Positions 41,901 to 44,235 of a stretch of DNA of 64,000 bases are shown piece after piece (the stretch's first letter is position 1; each line of letters starts with the position of its first letter). The stretch covers positions 6,138,001 to 6,202,000 of the forward strand of contig OX621255.1 in assembly GCA_951640165.1 (NCBI GenBank), given 5' to 3'. The notes below the pieces were generated by a model. The model was given only the letters and a program-made list of their open reading frames with translations, ran no database searches and was not told where the DNA came from. This DNA comes from Pseudoips prasinana (taxonomy: Eukaryota; Arthropoda; Insecta; Lepidoptera; Nolidae). The position numbers and the translations under genes are program-made.

Positions 41901-42620
41901 ATCTTTATAGAGAGTTTAATTATGGATGGGGGATTTGGTTTTGGTGGTTTTGGATTTCTAATCCTCACTTTCCCTTTCAATGGTTTATCTGGACTGCTTG
42001 TATCTGCAATTAAAGTTTCATACACATCAAGAAAACATTATTTCATAATTATAATACTATAAAGACATTTTTATTTTAAGTTAAAGGAAGGTATATTAAT
42101 AAATGCACTTCAAAGTCTGTCCACTGAAAGAATGCCATCCTTTCAAGTAGTGATTAAATAGATGACTTTGGATAAACTTGACTTTTAAATTAGTCTTGAA
42201 TTTATAGTATTTATTTTTTATCGTAAATAGCCTTACTGATATAATAATCATGATTTAAAAACTACATTAATATGAATGGCTTATTTATTATTTCAGTGGC
42301 TAGCCTTTGGTACATAATATTTGTCACTACTTGTAACACAGCATATATGAAGAATATAATGTCAGTAAACGAGGCAAAAGATTATGTATTCATTAAACTT
42401 AAAAGCTAACCAAACACGCAATGTTCGTGAAATTTGAAACAAGTGTAAAATATCCGAGTTTGCACATTCTCTACTCACTTGTGTCAGCCCGTGGACTTGT
42501 TGGAGAGACATCTACTGCGGCGGGCGCTTTTGCTTTTGGTTTTCTGACCCTCACTTCCTTCTGCAATGGTTCTATGCTGCTTGTTTCGGTGTTCGGAGGT
42601 TTCATTTTCTTTGGTGGCAT
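2547..42620 (-). CDS. large AT-hook-like / CCCH zinc-finger protein gene, 16 coding exons
   Basis: I assembled this gene by hand from splice signals. Exons run 42620-42479, 42003-41884, 38076-37984, 27409-27293, 24433-24341, 21927-21823, 20247-20071, 18440-18369, 17569-17474, 11633-11562, 10438-10343, 10077-10006, 9058-8963, 8675-8604, 7694-4414 and 2933-2547. Every internal intron has GT-AG ends, all internal exons up to the fourteenth are phase 1 at both ends, and the total is 5091 nt with no internal stop (1696 aa). The N-terminal ~475 residues are basic and rich in Pro/Lys, with repeated KVRIRKPK-like and PRKRGRKKK-like motifs. The rest carries a Ser/Asp tract (~716-738), 14-residue repeats (~873-1086), a variant CCCH finger (~1293-1315), a helical region and a Met-Pro tail. 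A nuclear DNA- or RNA-binding role is inference. I do not recognise the family; a distant relation to TOPAZ1 was considered but not shown. Extra 5' noncoding exons may exist. Confidence 0.85.
3390..3500 (-). mobile_element. SINE family A fragment (head)
   Basis: TCCTGGGTGGGGATCGAACC with CACGACC; body truncated. Confidence 0.6.
3546..3665 (-). mobile_element. SINE family A fragment (body) cut by a family C SINE
   Basis: Contains GGAAACCAGATAACTGATAT and ACATACTTATATAGG; at 3666 it is replaced by a plus-strand family C SINE. Confidence 0.6.
3666..3850 (+). mobile_element. tRNA-derived SINE, family C
   Basis: Box A-like GTGCAGTGGCTAAGACAGTC, box B-like CGAGTCCCGC, body ACTATTTGTGTGACCCATAA and GTCCGTCTATTATATG, ending CACAGGGATT. 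Four further copies in the window share this body. Confidence 0.75.
3860..4262 (+). pseudogene. LINE 3' fragment (ORF2 C-terminus and tail)
   Basis: Reads LSMNKFKRIIKAKLCSRAYY and KISDYLSDKSAWD stop, similar in layout to the C-terminus of the intact LINE. Ends in CTTTGACTTTGACTTTT. Confidence 0.65.
4414..7694 (-). CDS. AT-hook/CCCH gene, exon 15 (large exon with repeats and CCCH finger)
   Basis: This 3281 nt exon is open throughout, with acceptor CATTACAG at 7695 and donor GTAACA after AAG at 4414. An apparent start at 7593 is a TTG; the frame continues upstream to the acceptor. In order it encodes a Thr/Pro/Lys-rich part, a Ser-rich basic part, an acidic Ser/Asp tract (DNA ~6905-6970), about fifteen 14-residue repeats (~5860-6500), an acidic stretch (DAHDDDDALSLF), then GGCCFFNLADVCKRPYDQKC and RFSH. 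That is a CCCH-type finger with spacing C-x8-C-x7-C-x3-H, looser than the usual C-x8-C-x5-C-x3-H. About 220 residues of predicted helix follow. The family is not recognised. Confidence 0.9.
5860..6500 (-). repeat. 42 bp coding tandem repeat (14 aa x ~15)
   Basis: Within exon 15 a 42 bp unit recurs about fifteen times, encoding variants of NNNTRKETRNKDPV. Lengths stay at 14 residues through most of the array. TRKETR/GKETRNKD is the best conserved part, while codons drift between copies, which fits an old minisatellite kept in frame. Confidence 0.9.
7695..8603. other. intron 14 of the AT-hook/CCCH gene
   Basis: A+T-rich intron of 909 bp with runs of A and GAAAAA. I see no element with defined ends. 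Parts resemble the introns flanking the other KILL exons (AACAAATAGAAxAAAA blocks), as expected if introns were duplicated with the exons. Confidence 0.6.
8604..8675 (-). CDS. AT-hook/CCCH gene, exon 14 (KILL cassette, copy 4)
   Basis: Exon of 72 nt, acceptor CTTACAG, donor GTAAAT, encoding KILLTPEENKIATPKKKTEP plus NKI. It joins in phase to the large exon 15 (G|TT = Val). Confidence 0.83.
8963..9058 (-). CDS. AT-hook/CCCH gene, exon 13 (AT-hook cassette, copy 4)
   Basis: Exon of 96 nt, acceptor CAATACAG, donor GTCAGT, encoding TPRKRGRKKKEVVDPTHF and EIPEEATEKED. KRGRKKK is the best AT-hook-like core in the protein; the canonical proline after RGR is absent, so DNA binding is uncertain. Confidence 0.83.
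9455..9826 (-). mobile_element. second, decayed copy of the hairpin-ended tRNA-like element
   Basis: Shares CTCAAAAATGGGAA, CAATCCGGGGTAGGCGCTC, AACACCCTTCCGGAGGATG and ATGGCCGACTGATATGTTCA with the copy at 1879-2211. Its box B region is damaged and the right inverted end is replaced by a palindrome TTGAATTTTATAGC...GCTCTAAAATTCAA (~9763-9822). An A/T insertion sits near 9585-9640. Confidence 0.65.
10006..10077 (-). CDS. AT-hook/CCCH gene, exon 12 (KILL cassette, copy 3)
   Basis: Exon of 72 nt, acceptor CTTACAG, donor GTAAAT, encoding KILFNPEGNKITTPEKKTEP plus KII. It is the most diverged of the four copies but has the same length and phase. Confidence 0.82.
10343..10438 (-). CDS. AT-hook/CCCH gene, exon 11 (AT-hook-like cassette, copy 3)
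   Basis: Exon of 96 nt, acceptor CAATGCAG, donor GTCAGT, encoding TPRKSGRKKKEVLDPTHF and EKPEVATENED. A truncated LINE tail has inserted just upstream of the acceptor (from about 10490). Confidence 0.82.
10490..10975 (+). pseudogene. LINE 3' fragment inserted beside exon 11
   Basis: Reads MAPKIYNKIPICIKTSSTDI and FKKQMKNILTKKCYYTINDF, then a stop at 10632 and a 3' region ending in GATTTTGATTTGATTTTGAT. It resembles the C-terminus of the intact LINE at 28753. Confidence 0.72.
11562..11633 (-). CDS. AT-hook/CCCH gene, exon 10 (KILL cassette, copy 2)
   Basis: Exon of 72 nt, acceptor TTGCAG, donor GTAAAT, encoding KILLTTEENKIATPEKKTEP plus NII. The LTR retrotransposon lies in the intron between this exon and exon 9. 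Confidence 0.83.
11728..12034 (-). repeat. retroelement 3' tail fragment next to the LTR element
   Basis: On the minus strand it ends AAATAAAGATTCTGATTCTGA, typical of a LINE or SINE 3' end. The LTR retrotransposon inserted into its upstream part. No clear coding similarity. Confidence 0.4.
12040..12179 (+). repeat. 5' LTR (140 bp)
   Basis: Starts TGTGATATATG and ends ATTTCTCA; matches the 3' LTR at every base I compared. Confidence 0.95.
12302..16459 (+). CDS. gag-pol polyprotein of the LTR retrotransposon
   Basis: A single 1385-residue frame from ATG 12302 (MAIGKIAPFDLHKDNWETYV); a GTG at 12290 is in frame but less likely. Gag ends with two zinc knuckles (~251-286: CKVCGGAHQESGC, then CRICNREGHLKKMC). 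Protease follows with DTGS at ~349. Reverse transcriptase has FLDD with Asp 634-635, then RNase H (TDASSVGVGAV). Integrase has an HHCC region and catalytic Asp 1063, Asp 1117 and Glu 1153 (35-residue spacing). No stops or frameshifts, and all core catalytic motifs are present, so the element may still be competent. Gag and pol are in one frame with no visible shift site. Confidence 0.95.
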   Translation: MAIGKIAPFDLHKDNWETYVDRLEQYFVANAVKEQLRVATLITVIGSDAYDLMVNLCTPDKPATKTYDDLISLMKSHLNPKPSQLAERFKFRQRIQKKDENISTYAAELKKMSKNCGFDSLAENLRDQFVCGLVNDDIRQKLFTEEDTITFERAYTIAVSMEAAEANAALVEDCTRGKSSGDSIPSANLAVHYMERNKKGKGGGQRGSPGDTTRAPRDSPFGGRPSGTGGAGSEKRQMNAGRTEFYKKESCKVCGGAHQESGCKFKIYVCRICNREGHLKKMCPKLRHTASLHNMEENALSMDNVDSDSDEVNCLLINNHSLSSSQSSMIGPYTIDVYVENKLLNMEIDTGSAISCISYECFKNLFAHCKLIPSKLELRYYTGEIVSPVGKIKVEVRYKSTTKFLDLYVLRNGKDNLLGRCWLAELGILLSTFKVYKIKDLENNFFDLKEFSSRFCEVFEDGLGRFTGGKVGFRLREGARPVFMRARPLAYALREPVERALNQMVRDGILTPVTTSDWATPIVPVMKKDGTIRVCADFKITLNKCLEVDHYPLPKVEDLLTKLHGGEKFTKLDLSQAYAQFELDDSKVYTVINTHKGLFRYNRLIYGLASSPGIFQRKLEQLFADMPRVGVFLDDLIITGVDSRSHLATLHEVFERLRKYGLKVKKEKCTFFADSVTYLGFVINKQGVHTCPEKINTIKDTPTPTNITELRSFLGLVMYYAKFIPNISTILAPLYRLLRKDAKYEWGVECGTAFNEVKRLLISSEVLAHYSSELPLVLTTDASSVGVGAVISHVFPGGNERPVAYASRVLNTAERSYSQIEREALAIIYGVRKFHQYLYGRKFILKTDHKPLVTIFGDKTGIPVMAASRMQRWAVILAGYDYNIEYVPSHKNAADALSRLPVPVVKEKQLNEECTYLNFMQHFLPITRQEVQEKMIKDYTLSKILNFIKTGWPSCCKDDDLKGYFTRRNELYLDRGCIVWGYRLVIPSVLREAVLRELHIGHLGIVKMKSLARGIVWWPGIDQDIENTCKQCVTCCLEATAPPKAPPQPWPHITEPWSRLHIDFLGPFQGNTFLVLVDSTSKWLEVFLMPRTTAGAVVKVLRATFARFGLPKEVVSDNGPPFTSREYQEFMVNNGIKITFTPVYHPSSNGAAENAVKLCKRAIKKSIRDGIELDEALQTYLMAYRNVEHSTTGVSPAVLLQRRSLRTRLDLLREDRQVETKVLEAQRKQVYNAGGIDRQFNVGDTVWARDFTGKKWLDGTVSERLGSRNYVIGREGGPFLKRHVDQIKKRRSSYGLSTSTEQAIPSLASPIVVSDSVSKPPGQKVAEPGPCVVSPRGQGSDDTIIEVPNAECNEEKPSAEVSTEPPVSHPKRVRNPVRRYGLEID
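16583..16722 (+). repeat. 3' LTR (140 bp)
   Basis: Identical to the 5' LTR; preceded by the purine tract GGGTGGAGG and followed by the target duplication AAATG. Confidence 0.95.
16740..17240. other. unclassified insertion with perfect inverted repeat
   Basis: Unlike the matching part of the other cassette introns. It holds a minus-strand 65-codon frame (16991-16794, ...SDTDAEDDD) with no recognised family, and a perfect 23 bp inverted repeat at 16952-16974 / 16996-17018. Confidence 0.4.
17474..17569 (-). CDS. AT-hook/CCCH gene, exon 9 (AT-hook-like cassette, copy 2)
   Basis: Exon of 96 nt, acceptor CAATACAG, donor GTCAGT. It encodes PRKSGRKKKEVVDPTHF and an acidic tail. RGR is changed to SGR here and in exon 11, so only exon 13 keeps a good AT-hook core. 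An upstream AG (TTTTAG) is rejected because it opens an out-of-phase frame with stops. Confidence 0.82.
17938..18212 (+). repeat. lepidopteran interspersed repeat (GGCCAAGTGCGAGTCGG family)
   Basis: Begins GGCCAAGTGCGAGTCGGACT and includes GGTTCATGAGATACAGCCTG and GACAGACGGACAGAC. I recognise it as a very common moth/butterfly repeat; class uncertain. Confidence 0.75.
18369..18440 (-). CDS. AT-hook/CCCH gene, exon 8 (KILL cassette, copy 1)
   Basis: Exon of 72 nt, acceptor TTTACAG, donor GTAAGT, encoding KILLTTEENKIASPAKKTEP plus KMI. The same exon recurs as exons 10, 12 and 14, each exactly 72 nt. Confidence 0.85.
18797..19396 (-). repeat. long copy of the GGCCAAGTGCGAGTCGG-family repeat
   Basis: Minus strand starts AAAACCGGCCAAGTGCGAGT and ends with TACGGAACCCTAATAAAA-like sequence, ~600 bp. 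No open frame. Confidence 0.75.
19568..20032. mobile_element. hAT-type MITE, 465 bp, with 8 bp target duplication
   Basis: Ends TAGGGTTGCCAAC / GTTGGCAACCCTA, flanked by GGCACAGC at 19560-19567 and 20033-20040. No coding capacity. It inserted into the CTAG end of a Lep1-like repeat in the intron between exons 7 and 8 of the AT-hook/CCCH gene. Confidence 0.85.
20071..20247 (-). CDS. AT-hook/CCCH gene, exon 7 (long AT-hook-like cassette)
   Basis: Exon of 177 nt, acceptor TTTTCCAG, donor GTCAGT, phase 1 at both ends. It encodes QLVQKDDGNENAIEN... and then the core PRKRGWRKKEVV, ending SESED. The second half aligns with exons 9, 11 and 13. It is longer because the cryptic acceptor used in those copies (AATACAG|TTTC) is here GACCAACGCAG-like and lies inside the exon, still in frame. 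Confidence 0.82.
20283..20525 (-). mobile_element. tRNA-derived SINE, family B
   Basis: Minus strand: CACCGTAGCCTAGTTGGTAG (box A) ... GGTTCGAATCC-like box B, then TTTGTGTGATGAGCACGAAT and CAAGCTTTGCTTAGTTTGGG. Very similar copies at 22022 and 23312. Confidence 0.82.
20681..20800. repeat. 43 bp tandem repeat, ~2.8 copies
   Basis: TGTTCATGACGCATTGCTGT-TTATTA... units start at 20681, 20724 and 20767, each 43 bp, with scattered substitutions. Confidence 0.8.
20970..21420. other. GC-rich unclassified insertion with poly(C) end
   Basis: GC content is far above the surroundings. It holds a perfect 17 bp inverted repeat (21015-21031 / 21039-21055) and ends in a ~17-base C run. ORFs across it (109 and 84 codons) show no domain I recognise; probably a decayed retroelement. 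Confidence 0.5.
21823..21927 (-). CDS. AT-hook/CCCH gene, exon 6
   Basis: Exon of 105 nt, acceptor TTATAG, donor GTGAAG, phase 1 at both ends. It encodes KQFRKKDGDDNTTIQ...LDAVPNKQRNRIPTNE. The pattern QxxxKDxG(D/N)x...AVxNKxRxR parallels the start of exon 7, so it looks like a diverged copy of the AT-hook cassette exon that has lost the RGRKKK core. Two other AG sites lie close by but give wrong frames. Confidence 0.75.
22022..22262 (-). mobile_element. SINE family B
   Basis: Close copy of the element at 20283-20525, same orientation. Confidence 0.82.
22345..22515 (+). mobile_element. Lep1-type Helitron fragment
   Basis: CACTAATATTAAGGCGAAAG ... AACGCGGGTAAAACCGCGGG ... CTAGTA. The CTAG terminus fits Helitron 3' ends; non-autonomous. 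Confidence 0.75.
22735..22925. repeat. lepidopteran repeat with internal 39 bp duplication
   Basis: Contains GAATCTCTGAGCGTCTCCGT...GCACGTTAA twice in tandem (22760-22798 and 22799-22837, identical). The family looks like a LINE 3' end but is not coding here. Confidence 0.65.
23020..23215 (+). mobile_element. SINE family C
   Basis: GGTAAGCGGCTAAGACAAGT ... GACAACTATTTATGTGACC ... GTCCGTCAATTATATATTTG ... CACAGGGATT. Confidence 0.72.
23312..23545 (+). mobile_element. SINE family B
   Basis: CACCGTAGCCTAGTTGGTAG ... GGGTTCGAATCCCGG ... AAGCTTTGCTTAGTTTGGGG; opposite orientation to the two other copies. Confidence 0.82.
24185..24305 (-). mobile_element. Lep1-type Helitron 5' fragment
   Basis: Minus strand CACTAATATTATAAAGGCGA and GTTTGTTACTTCTTCACGTC, then truncated. 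Confidence 0.72.
24341..24433 (-). CDS. AT-hook/CCCH gene, exon 5
   Basis: Exon of 93 nt between acceptor TTTCCAG and donor GTAAGA, phase 1 at both ends. It encodes a short basic stretch SPKRQKKDPKV and a charged tail. It has no clear partner among the other exons. Confidence 0.75.
24466..24735 (+). repeat. GGCCAAGTGCGAGTCGG-family repeat
   Basis: GCGGCCAAGTGCGAGACGGA ... GTTCATGAGATACAGTCTGG ... TTTGGGTACGGAACCCT. Confidence 0.75.
24735..24975 (+). mobile_element. SINE family A
   Basis: GTTGGCGTGGTTGGCTTGGC ... GGTTCAAATCCCACCCAGGA ... GGAAACCAGATAACTAATAT. Confidence 0.78.
24981..26451. mobile_element. fold-back element with ~500 bp imperfect inverted arms
   Basis: The ends GATCAGAGGGCTGGCCAATA and its complement (26404-26451) bound 1471 bp. 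Arms 25021-25530 and 25570-26036 are inverted copies of about 90% identity by eye, with a ~40 bp centre. Each arm carries a SINE family A head at the matching place (25349-25425 and 25660-25735). A non-palindromic 370 bp lies inside the right end. No transposase is visible. Confidence 0.75.
26545..26655 (+). repeat. (CAT)n-bounded lepidopteran repeat
   Basis: CATCATCATCATCATATCAG ... GGTCCACTGCTGGACAAAG ... CATCATCATCATAATCG. Related pieces at 62455 and 63250. Confidence 0.6.
26953..27165 (+). mobile_element. SINE family C
   Basis: CACGTGTGTCGCACCGGCTA ... GGGTTCAAGTCCCGCGCCGG ... GTCCGTCTATTATATGTTTG ... CACAGGGATT. A C-run (26834-26847) lies just upstream. Confidence 0.75.
27293..27409 (-). 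CDS. AT-hook/CCCH gene, exon 4
   Basis: Exon of 117 nt between acceptor TTCAAG and donor GTAAGT, phase 1 at both ends. It encodes FETSGQEKALESKVKIRRLR followed by KPKAKPPP, the same unit as exons 1 and 2 (ETS...PL..KVRIR.PK). Confidence 0.8.
27490..27650 (+). mobile_element. Lep1-type Helitron fragment
   Basis: CCTACTAATATTATAAATGC-GAAAG..., GTTTGTTACTCTCTCAC; truncated at its 3' side. Confidence 0.7.
27900..28476 (-). pseudogene. C-terminal part of the older LINE ORF2
   Basis: Begins ILEYCSSVWAPIYDIHTDRI at the junction with the younger LINE, continues RRFVRALCTKFGLRRK and MIRLERRRWINDMCTLHKIV, and stops at 28002. It supplies the missing C-terminus of the relic at 33320-35765. Confidence 0.82.
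28753..31620 (-). CDS. LINE ORF2: AP endonuclease and reverse transcriptase
   Basis: 955 aa, starting MSNLNEIFFVYNHLYILHQN. Endonuclease motifs: HQNINGL, CFTEHNM, CGDFNIDLL and VSDHTAQL. Reverse transcriptase motifs: NYRPVALIPVLSKIFEKV, MDMSRAFDFVDH, CGVPQGSVLGPLLF and the catalytic SLFADDS. It ends with a C-terminal MAPKLYNKIYEQ...YYSVREYL tail that also appears in truncated copies at 10490 and 3960. No stop interrupts it, so the copy could be active. Confidence 0.92.
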   Translation of the reverse strand: MSNLNEIFFVYNHLYILHQNINGLMAKSDIITEHLDTFVKKSKSVHILCFTEHNMKLSDVDILNIPNYTLATCCTRQNRHGGSCILVHKHINYSEIEAIKKKNIPNVFEACAIELTDHNTIILCVYRAPNQNKMEIFFTNLIDILQNYCYNKKQRIIICGDFNIDLLQKTKYSTRLKLVSKEFNLKIEFTEPTRPSSGTCLDNFLHNIRGCKSDTLELGVSDHTAQLMKFPVKRTCVLKFYYVKTRDYSKENKTLFKKCIRSLSFSDAFEAKDVNESFDLFFDIFKLFYDLCFPVLKRRISTVIRPKWITRGIKRCSKKRRDLLWEFRLKKNRDTEMEYKLFSKRYKKIVNLTQKAQNCYYIKTSTNKAKATWNIINSTKAMVPKSSIEVISENDKNITNPKLIVEYFNNYFVDLAQPKDSCNQTYKKTNTLKTYKSLFMEPTIPSDIVMIINNLKNTNSTGYDDIHTSVVKSVGPIIAPILSDIVNKSIQNGIFPQLLKVSIIKPLHKKEDKTKMSNYRPVALIPVLSKIFEKVIYKSLYKYFESNGVFCKEQMGFRKNKTINMAIYKFLEQIHLNMDKRKPVVAMYMDMSRAFDFVDHNILLKKLYSYGIRGNVLDLIQSYLKDRKQMTQISQVSVKSKTELIYSSTTRVLTCGVPQGSVLGPLLFICYINDFPQVTNHEMSLFADDSTVVYSKGNYNNIENDINTSLIPIVDWLNKNNLKINLTKTKIMNFRLRQIGQPQLQTNYKDDLIHETDKTKFLGIHIDNDMSWRTQIDFVCTKLSQFSYALYMLRKTTNNSALLAAYHGYVASTLRYGLIFWGNGTNIEDVLIAQKKCIRAICGIKQTESCKPHFQKLNILTVPSLYIYEVLVFVKSNMYLFGKIESQRRSKYLHLLPTNTAFLHKSVYAMAPKLYNKIYEQIKCSKNIEDFKCKLHKLLVAKSYYSVREYLEDKF
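31586..32707 (-). CDS. LINE ORF1 with coiled coil and SGNH/esterase-like domain
   Basis: 373 aa. Residues ~45-105 form a coiled coil (EEVEELKRQIKELTTQLNSA). The C-terminal half has a FIGENDFQQ block resembling the Gly-x-Asn-Asp motif of SGNH hydrolases, plus alternating hydrophobic strands. Esterase-like ORF1 proteins are known from CR1-type LINEs; here an obvious catalytic Ser block is not visible, so enzymatic activity is doubtful. It binds element RNA by inference. Confidence 0.75.
   Translation of the reverse strand: MNFFENITFRRRRTVSTTETTSDCSSVNSTIEGATNTSAPNLSYDENEEVEELKRQIKELTTQLNSAHEEVNNLSIENTSLKKTIEVINKKHELVKKATKVLASEIVTPNKSLKLLTPGNKSKRCQKDNKQNLRNVQSTSFISTQTTAKDNMIQSNNNGKQRPKTKLCIISSNNVNKILSIAENTFPNHEICHYLSHNCGINKLLDNIDLKLTNFTMNDYCIVFIGENDFQQSYNYLDIIVRIRDSLQAIRHTNIILSLPTYKHNYYSTMYNFRVEMFNNYLCHDAEMYKYARVFDSNLDLSCDYTMFKRYSGRISNQGMLNIFNNLRSLICNSIKIIAQLDLKKGNISTPINETLSSSSDTDVEFKRNFFRL
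32755..32832 (-). other. tRNA-like pol III box A/box B segment in the LINE 5' region
   Basis: On the minus strand TAGCCCAGCGGTAA (box A-like) is followed by GTTCAAATCC (box B-like) about 40 nt on. The ends do not pair as an acceptor stem, so it is tRNA-derived rather than a tRNA gene. It lies between the LINE 5' end and ORF1; it may belong to the LINE or be a small SINE insertion. Confidence 0.55.
33320..35765 (-). pseudogene. LINE ORF2 relic: endonuclease and reverse transcriptase
   Basis: Pieces in shifting frames: endonuclease start LSIYYQNMRGMRTKTIDIYN (35765-35526), LGDYNLPYINW (35529-35128), DKHHPTFEL (35115-34807), then NYRPICILNWFAKIFES, SKAFDRVDH and AYADDI (34174-33602), then LGVIFDSDLSFRRHYD up to the break at 33320. 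Several stops separate the pieces. Confidence 0.82.
35759..36872 (-). pseudogene. LINE ORF1 relic with PHD-like finger
   Basis: Starts MAPTKINCAGCQAAVDYREC at 36872 with a Cys/His-rich PHD-like finger (CAGC, CLKCSKCYKYYDLAC, WTCHEC), then a long coiled coil (~residues 110-200). A frameshift near 36040-36058 moves the C-terminal part (RDHFYSAVHRYNKANQ...) to another frame that ends at 35759. Confidence 0.8.
37231..37503. other. spacer upstream of the older LINE
   Basis: No gene or clear repeat seen; separates the presumed LINE 5' end from the GC-rich MITE. Confidence 0.4.
37504..37883. mobile_element. GC-rich MITE with ~25 bp inverted ends
   Basis: Left CAAGGGCAGGCTACGCTGCC and right GGCAGTGTGGCCTGCGCTTG are inverted with a few mismatches. 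I could not define a target duplication. Inner sequence is GC-rich relative to its flanks. Confidence 0.6.
37984..38076 (-). CDS. AT-hook/CCCH gene, exon 3
   Basis: Exon of 93 nt between acceptor TTTTGCAG and donor GTAAGT, phase 1 at both ends. It encodes a Ser/Pro-rich acidic segment (CEPPISESIGESTPKTPP...). It matches its neighbours only in phase and size. It sits about 10.6 kb before the next exon; that intron holds the two nested LINEs. Confidence 0.75.
38441..39365. repeat. tandem duplication, two ~460-470 bp copies
   Basis: TATAATGACCTTGGTTTTGG starts at 38441 and again at 38911. The copies match almost throughout, differing in a T-run, a CAGACAGA run and a few bases. Each contains a minus-strand Lep1-like end (AACTAGCTGTGCCCGCGACT). 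Confidence 0.9.
39366..39867. other. intronic stretch with no recognised feature
   Basis: A+T-rich part of intron 2 of the AT-hook/CCCH gene; nothing convincing seen. Confidence 0.5.
39868..40145 (+). pseudogene. LINE ORF2 C-terminal fragment
   Basis: Reads MPLRLRPKLKDWLFGKCFYT-LKDYLD, the usual LINE C-terminal layout, followed by A/T-rich 3' sequence. Confidence 0.6.
40209..40799. mobile_element. MITE with ~27 bp inverted ends and TA duplication
   Basis: TAGGTAGCGCCACGACTTAT...GCTC at the left and its complement at 40771-40799. TA at 40207-40208 and 40800-40801 suggests a Tc1/mariner-type MITE. A GC-rich core lies at ~40640-40720. Confidence 0.65.
40898..41166 (+). mobile_element. SINE family A, longest copy
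   Basis: GGTGTAGTTGGCAAATGCTT (box A side), GTGGGTTCAATTCCCACCCA (box B), then body and CAAGCTCTGCTTAGTTTGGG, ending in ATTATTATTA. Confidence 0.8.
41167..41883. other. intronic stretch with degraded SINE
   Basis: AAACTAAGCAAAGCTTGTAC at ~41252 is a family B tail fragment (minus). The rest is A+T-rich with no gene seen. Confidence 0.5.
41884..42003 (-). CDS. AT-hook/CCCH gene, exon 2
   Basis: Exon between acceptor TTGCAG and donor GTAAGT, 120 nt, phase 1 at both ends. It encodes TSSPDKPLKGKVRIRNPKPP followed by a KPNPPS basic-proline segment, clearly related to exon 1 and exon 4. Confidence 0.82.
42479..42620 (-). CDS. AT-hook/CCCH gene, exon 1 (start codon)
   Basis: The first ATG lies after an A-rich GCAAAAAAA context and opens MPPKKMKPPN, followed by a TETSSIEPL...VRVRKPKAKAP unit. 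The frame is open further upstream but only from a TTG, so ATG 42620 is chosen. The exon ends ACACAA before donor GTGAGT, leaving one base (phase 1). The ETSS...KVR.RKPK unit recurs in exons 2 and 4, so this end of the protein is also built from duplicated exons. Confidence 0.8.
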
Positions 42621-44132
42621 TTTTTTTGCGAAAATAAACTCTGATAGTATCAAATTGGTTAGTCAACTAATCAACAAATGGATTCATGTGCGTAACAATT
42701 AATTATCAAAATATTGTCTACTGTATTTTAGTTCTGCATTGGAATAACTAGAATTATTTCATTCAAACAGAAAGTTAAGGCTAAGGTTATTTGCTCAAAC
42801 TTCAATGGAGAATTTTTTTTCATACAGTGTTCACAAATCCGATTTGAAATATTCGGAAAAACTGGCTACAAAATTGGTGAAATAAAACAGACGGCTTTAT
42901 AAAATATAATGATAAAATAAAATAAAATATTGATAAACTATATTTTTATTATGTCACAAATTATGTGAATATTCCTATTCCTGATATGACAAGGTAAGTT
43001 TTTAATATATGGCACAAATTGTACGTTCAATGTCATTGTTAGAGCCCTCTACCCTTTGACTTACGAACGGTATGCAACTTGCAACGAATAAATTATGTCA
43101 ATAATCTCAATAATAGATCTATTAGTTTTTGGTTACTTAAAATTATAATGATAGTAAAAAGAAAATATGCAATTATGAGATATGAAACGGGTTAATTAAA
43201 TACCTTGGAAAAGCGAAGTGCTTTTGCCACCAACTAAAGTTTAAACAGCACATTTGGACTACAGTACACCATGCTACTTATCTCATCGTAGTGAAAATTA
43301 ATTTAATAACCGAAATAATATATTTTTGTACATTTGATCATTATAGAAACGATAATTTAAAAAAGATTAAGTGTGTAAAAATTTATCATTTGTAATGTTT
43401 TTTCTTGTAGATTGTCTTAATCTAATGAACGCTGCATGACCCATGGTGTTTGTAGGAGGATTCAATAGATTATATGTGATTTTCTTTCAGTTGAGGTTTG
43501 TACATTTTCTGCAAGTACTTGGTAATCCATTCCTATTCTATTGTTATAATGTAACAAACAAAACGGAAAAATAGCAGATTTGAATTCTATACCCTTTTTA
43601 ACTTGAATTGTAAAGAACAAAATATCCCAGCTGAATAGTCTGCAAAGATATTATAATAATATCTTTGATAGTCTGTCCATTGTATGCACAGACTATAATT
43701 TATAAATGGCATGGAATTTGTTCCGACGATTTTTTAAAGTGAGTTTTTCGAGAATCACGAAAACCCTTATAAGGATCTGGCGACTCTTTTTATAGTGATG
43801 TACATCGTTTGTTTCCATTTTATTTAGGCGATTAAGTGTATAGGAATTCTATTTAAATTTTGCTAGATTTAGTCATATATCTGTTATATTCAGTTTTGGA
43901 AATGCATTTTGCAATTCTAAATTAATTCAATGACAAGTGCAATGGAATTGGTACGTGAACTCGGCTATAGTAAATTAGATTCCTCCCTATGAATGCGTCC
44001 ATAGGTGAAGATTATGGATGCATCCAAAATTGTTTAGTTAGAGGTCAATCAGGTTAATTGTGTCAAATAGGAAAATTCGGCTTTGGTTGCCTTACCGGTG
44101 ATTAACTGATTAACAGATTAAAATCTAACAAA
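42621..44132. promoter_or_regulatory. divergent intergenic region between the AT-hook/CCCH gene and Pglym78
   Basis: About 1.5 kb separate the two start codons, head to head. It must hold both promoters unless distant 5'UTR exons exist. It is A+T-rich; I see no SINE or MITE and no convincing TATA or initiator that I would commit to. Confidence 0.5.
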
Positions 44133-44235
44133 ATGCCTGGAAAATACAAGATTGTTATGATCCGCCACGGCGAAAGTGAATGGAACCAGAAAAATCTCTT
44201 CTGCGGATGGTTTGACGCTGACCTCAGTGATAAGG
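44133..44235 (+). CDS. Pglym78: Pglym78 exon 1
   Basis: Coding part of the first coding exon: ATG through GATAAGG before donor GTAAGA. It carries the RHGESEWN signature with the phosphorylated histidine. Confidence 0.93.

Noticed and set aside
42484..42666. Second minus frame MTNQFDTIRVYFRKKNATKE
   Set aside because: Overlaps exon 1 in another frame and does not splice in phase with the following exons.
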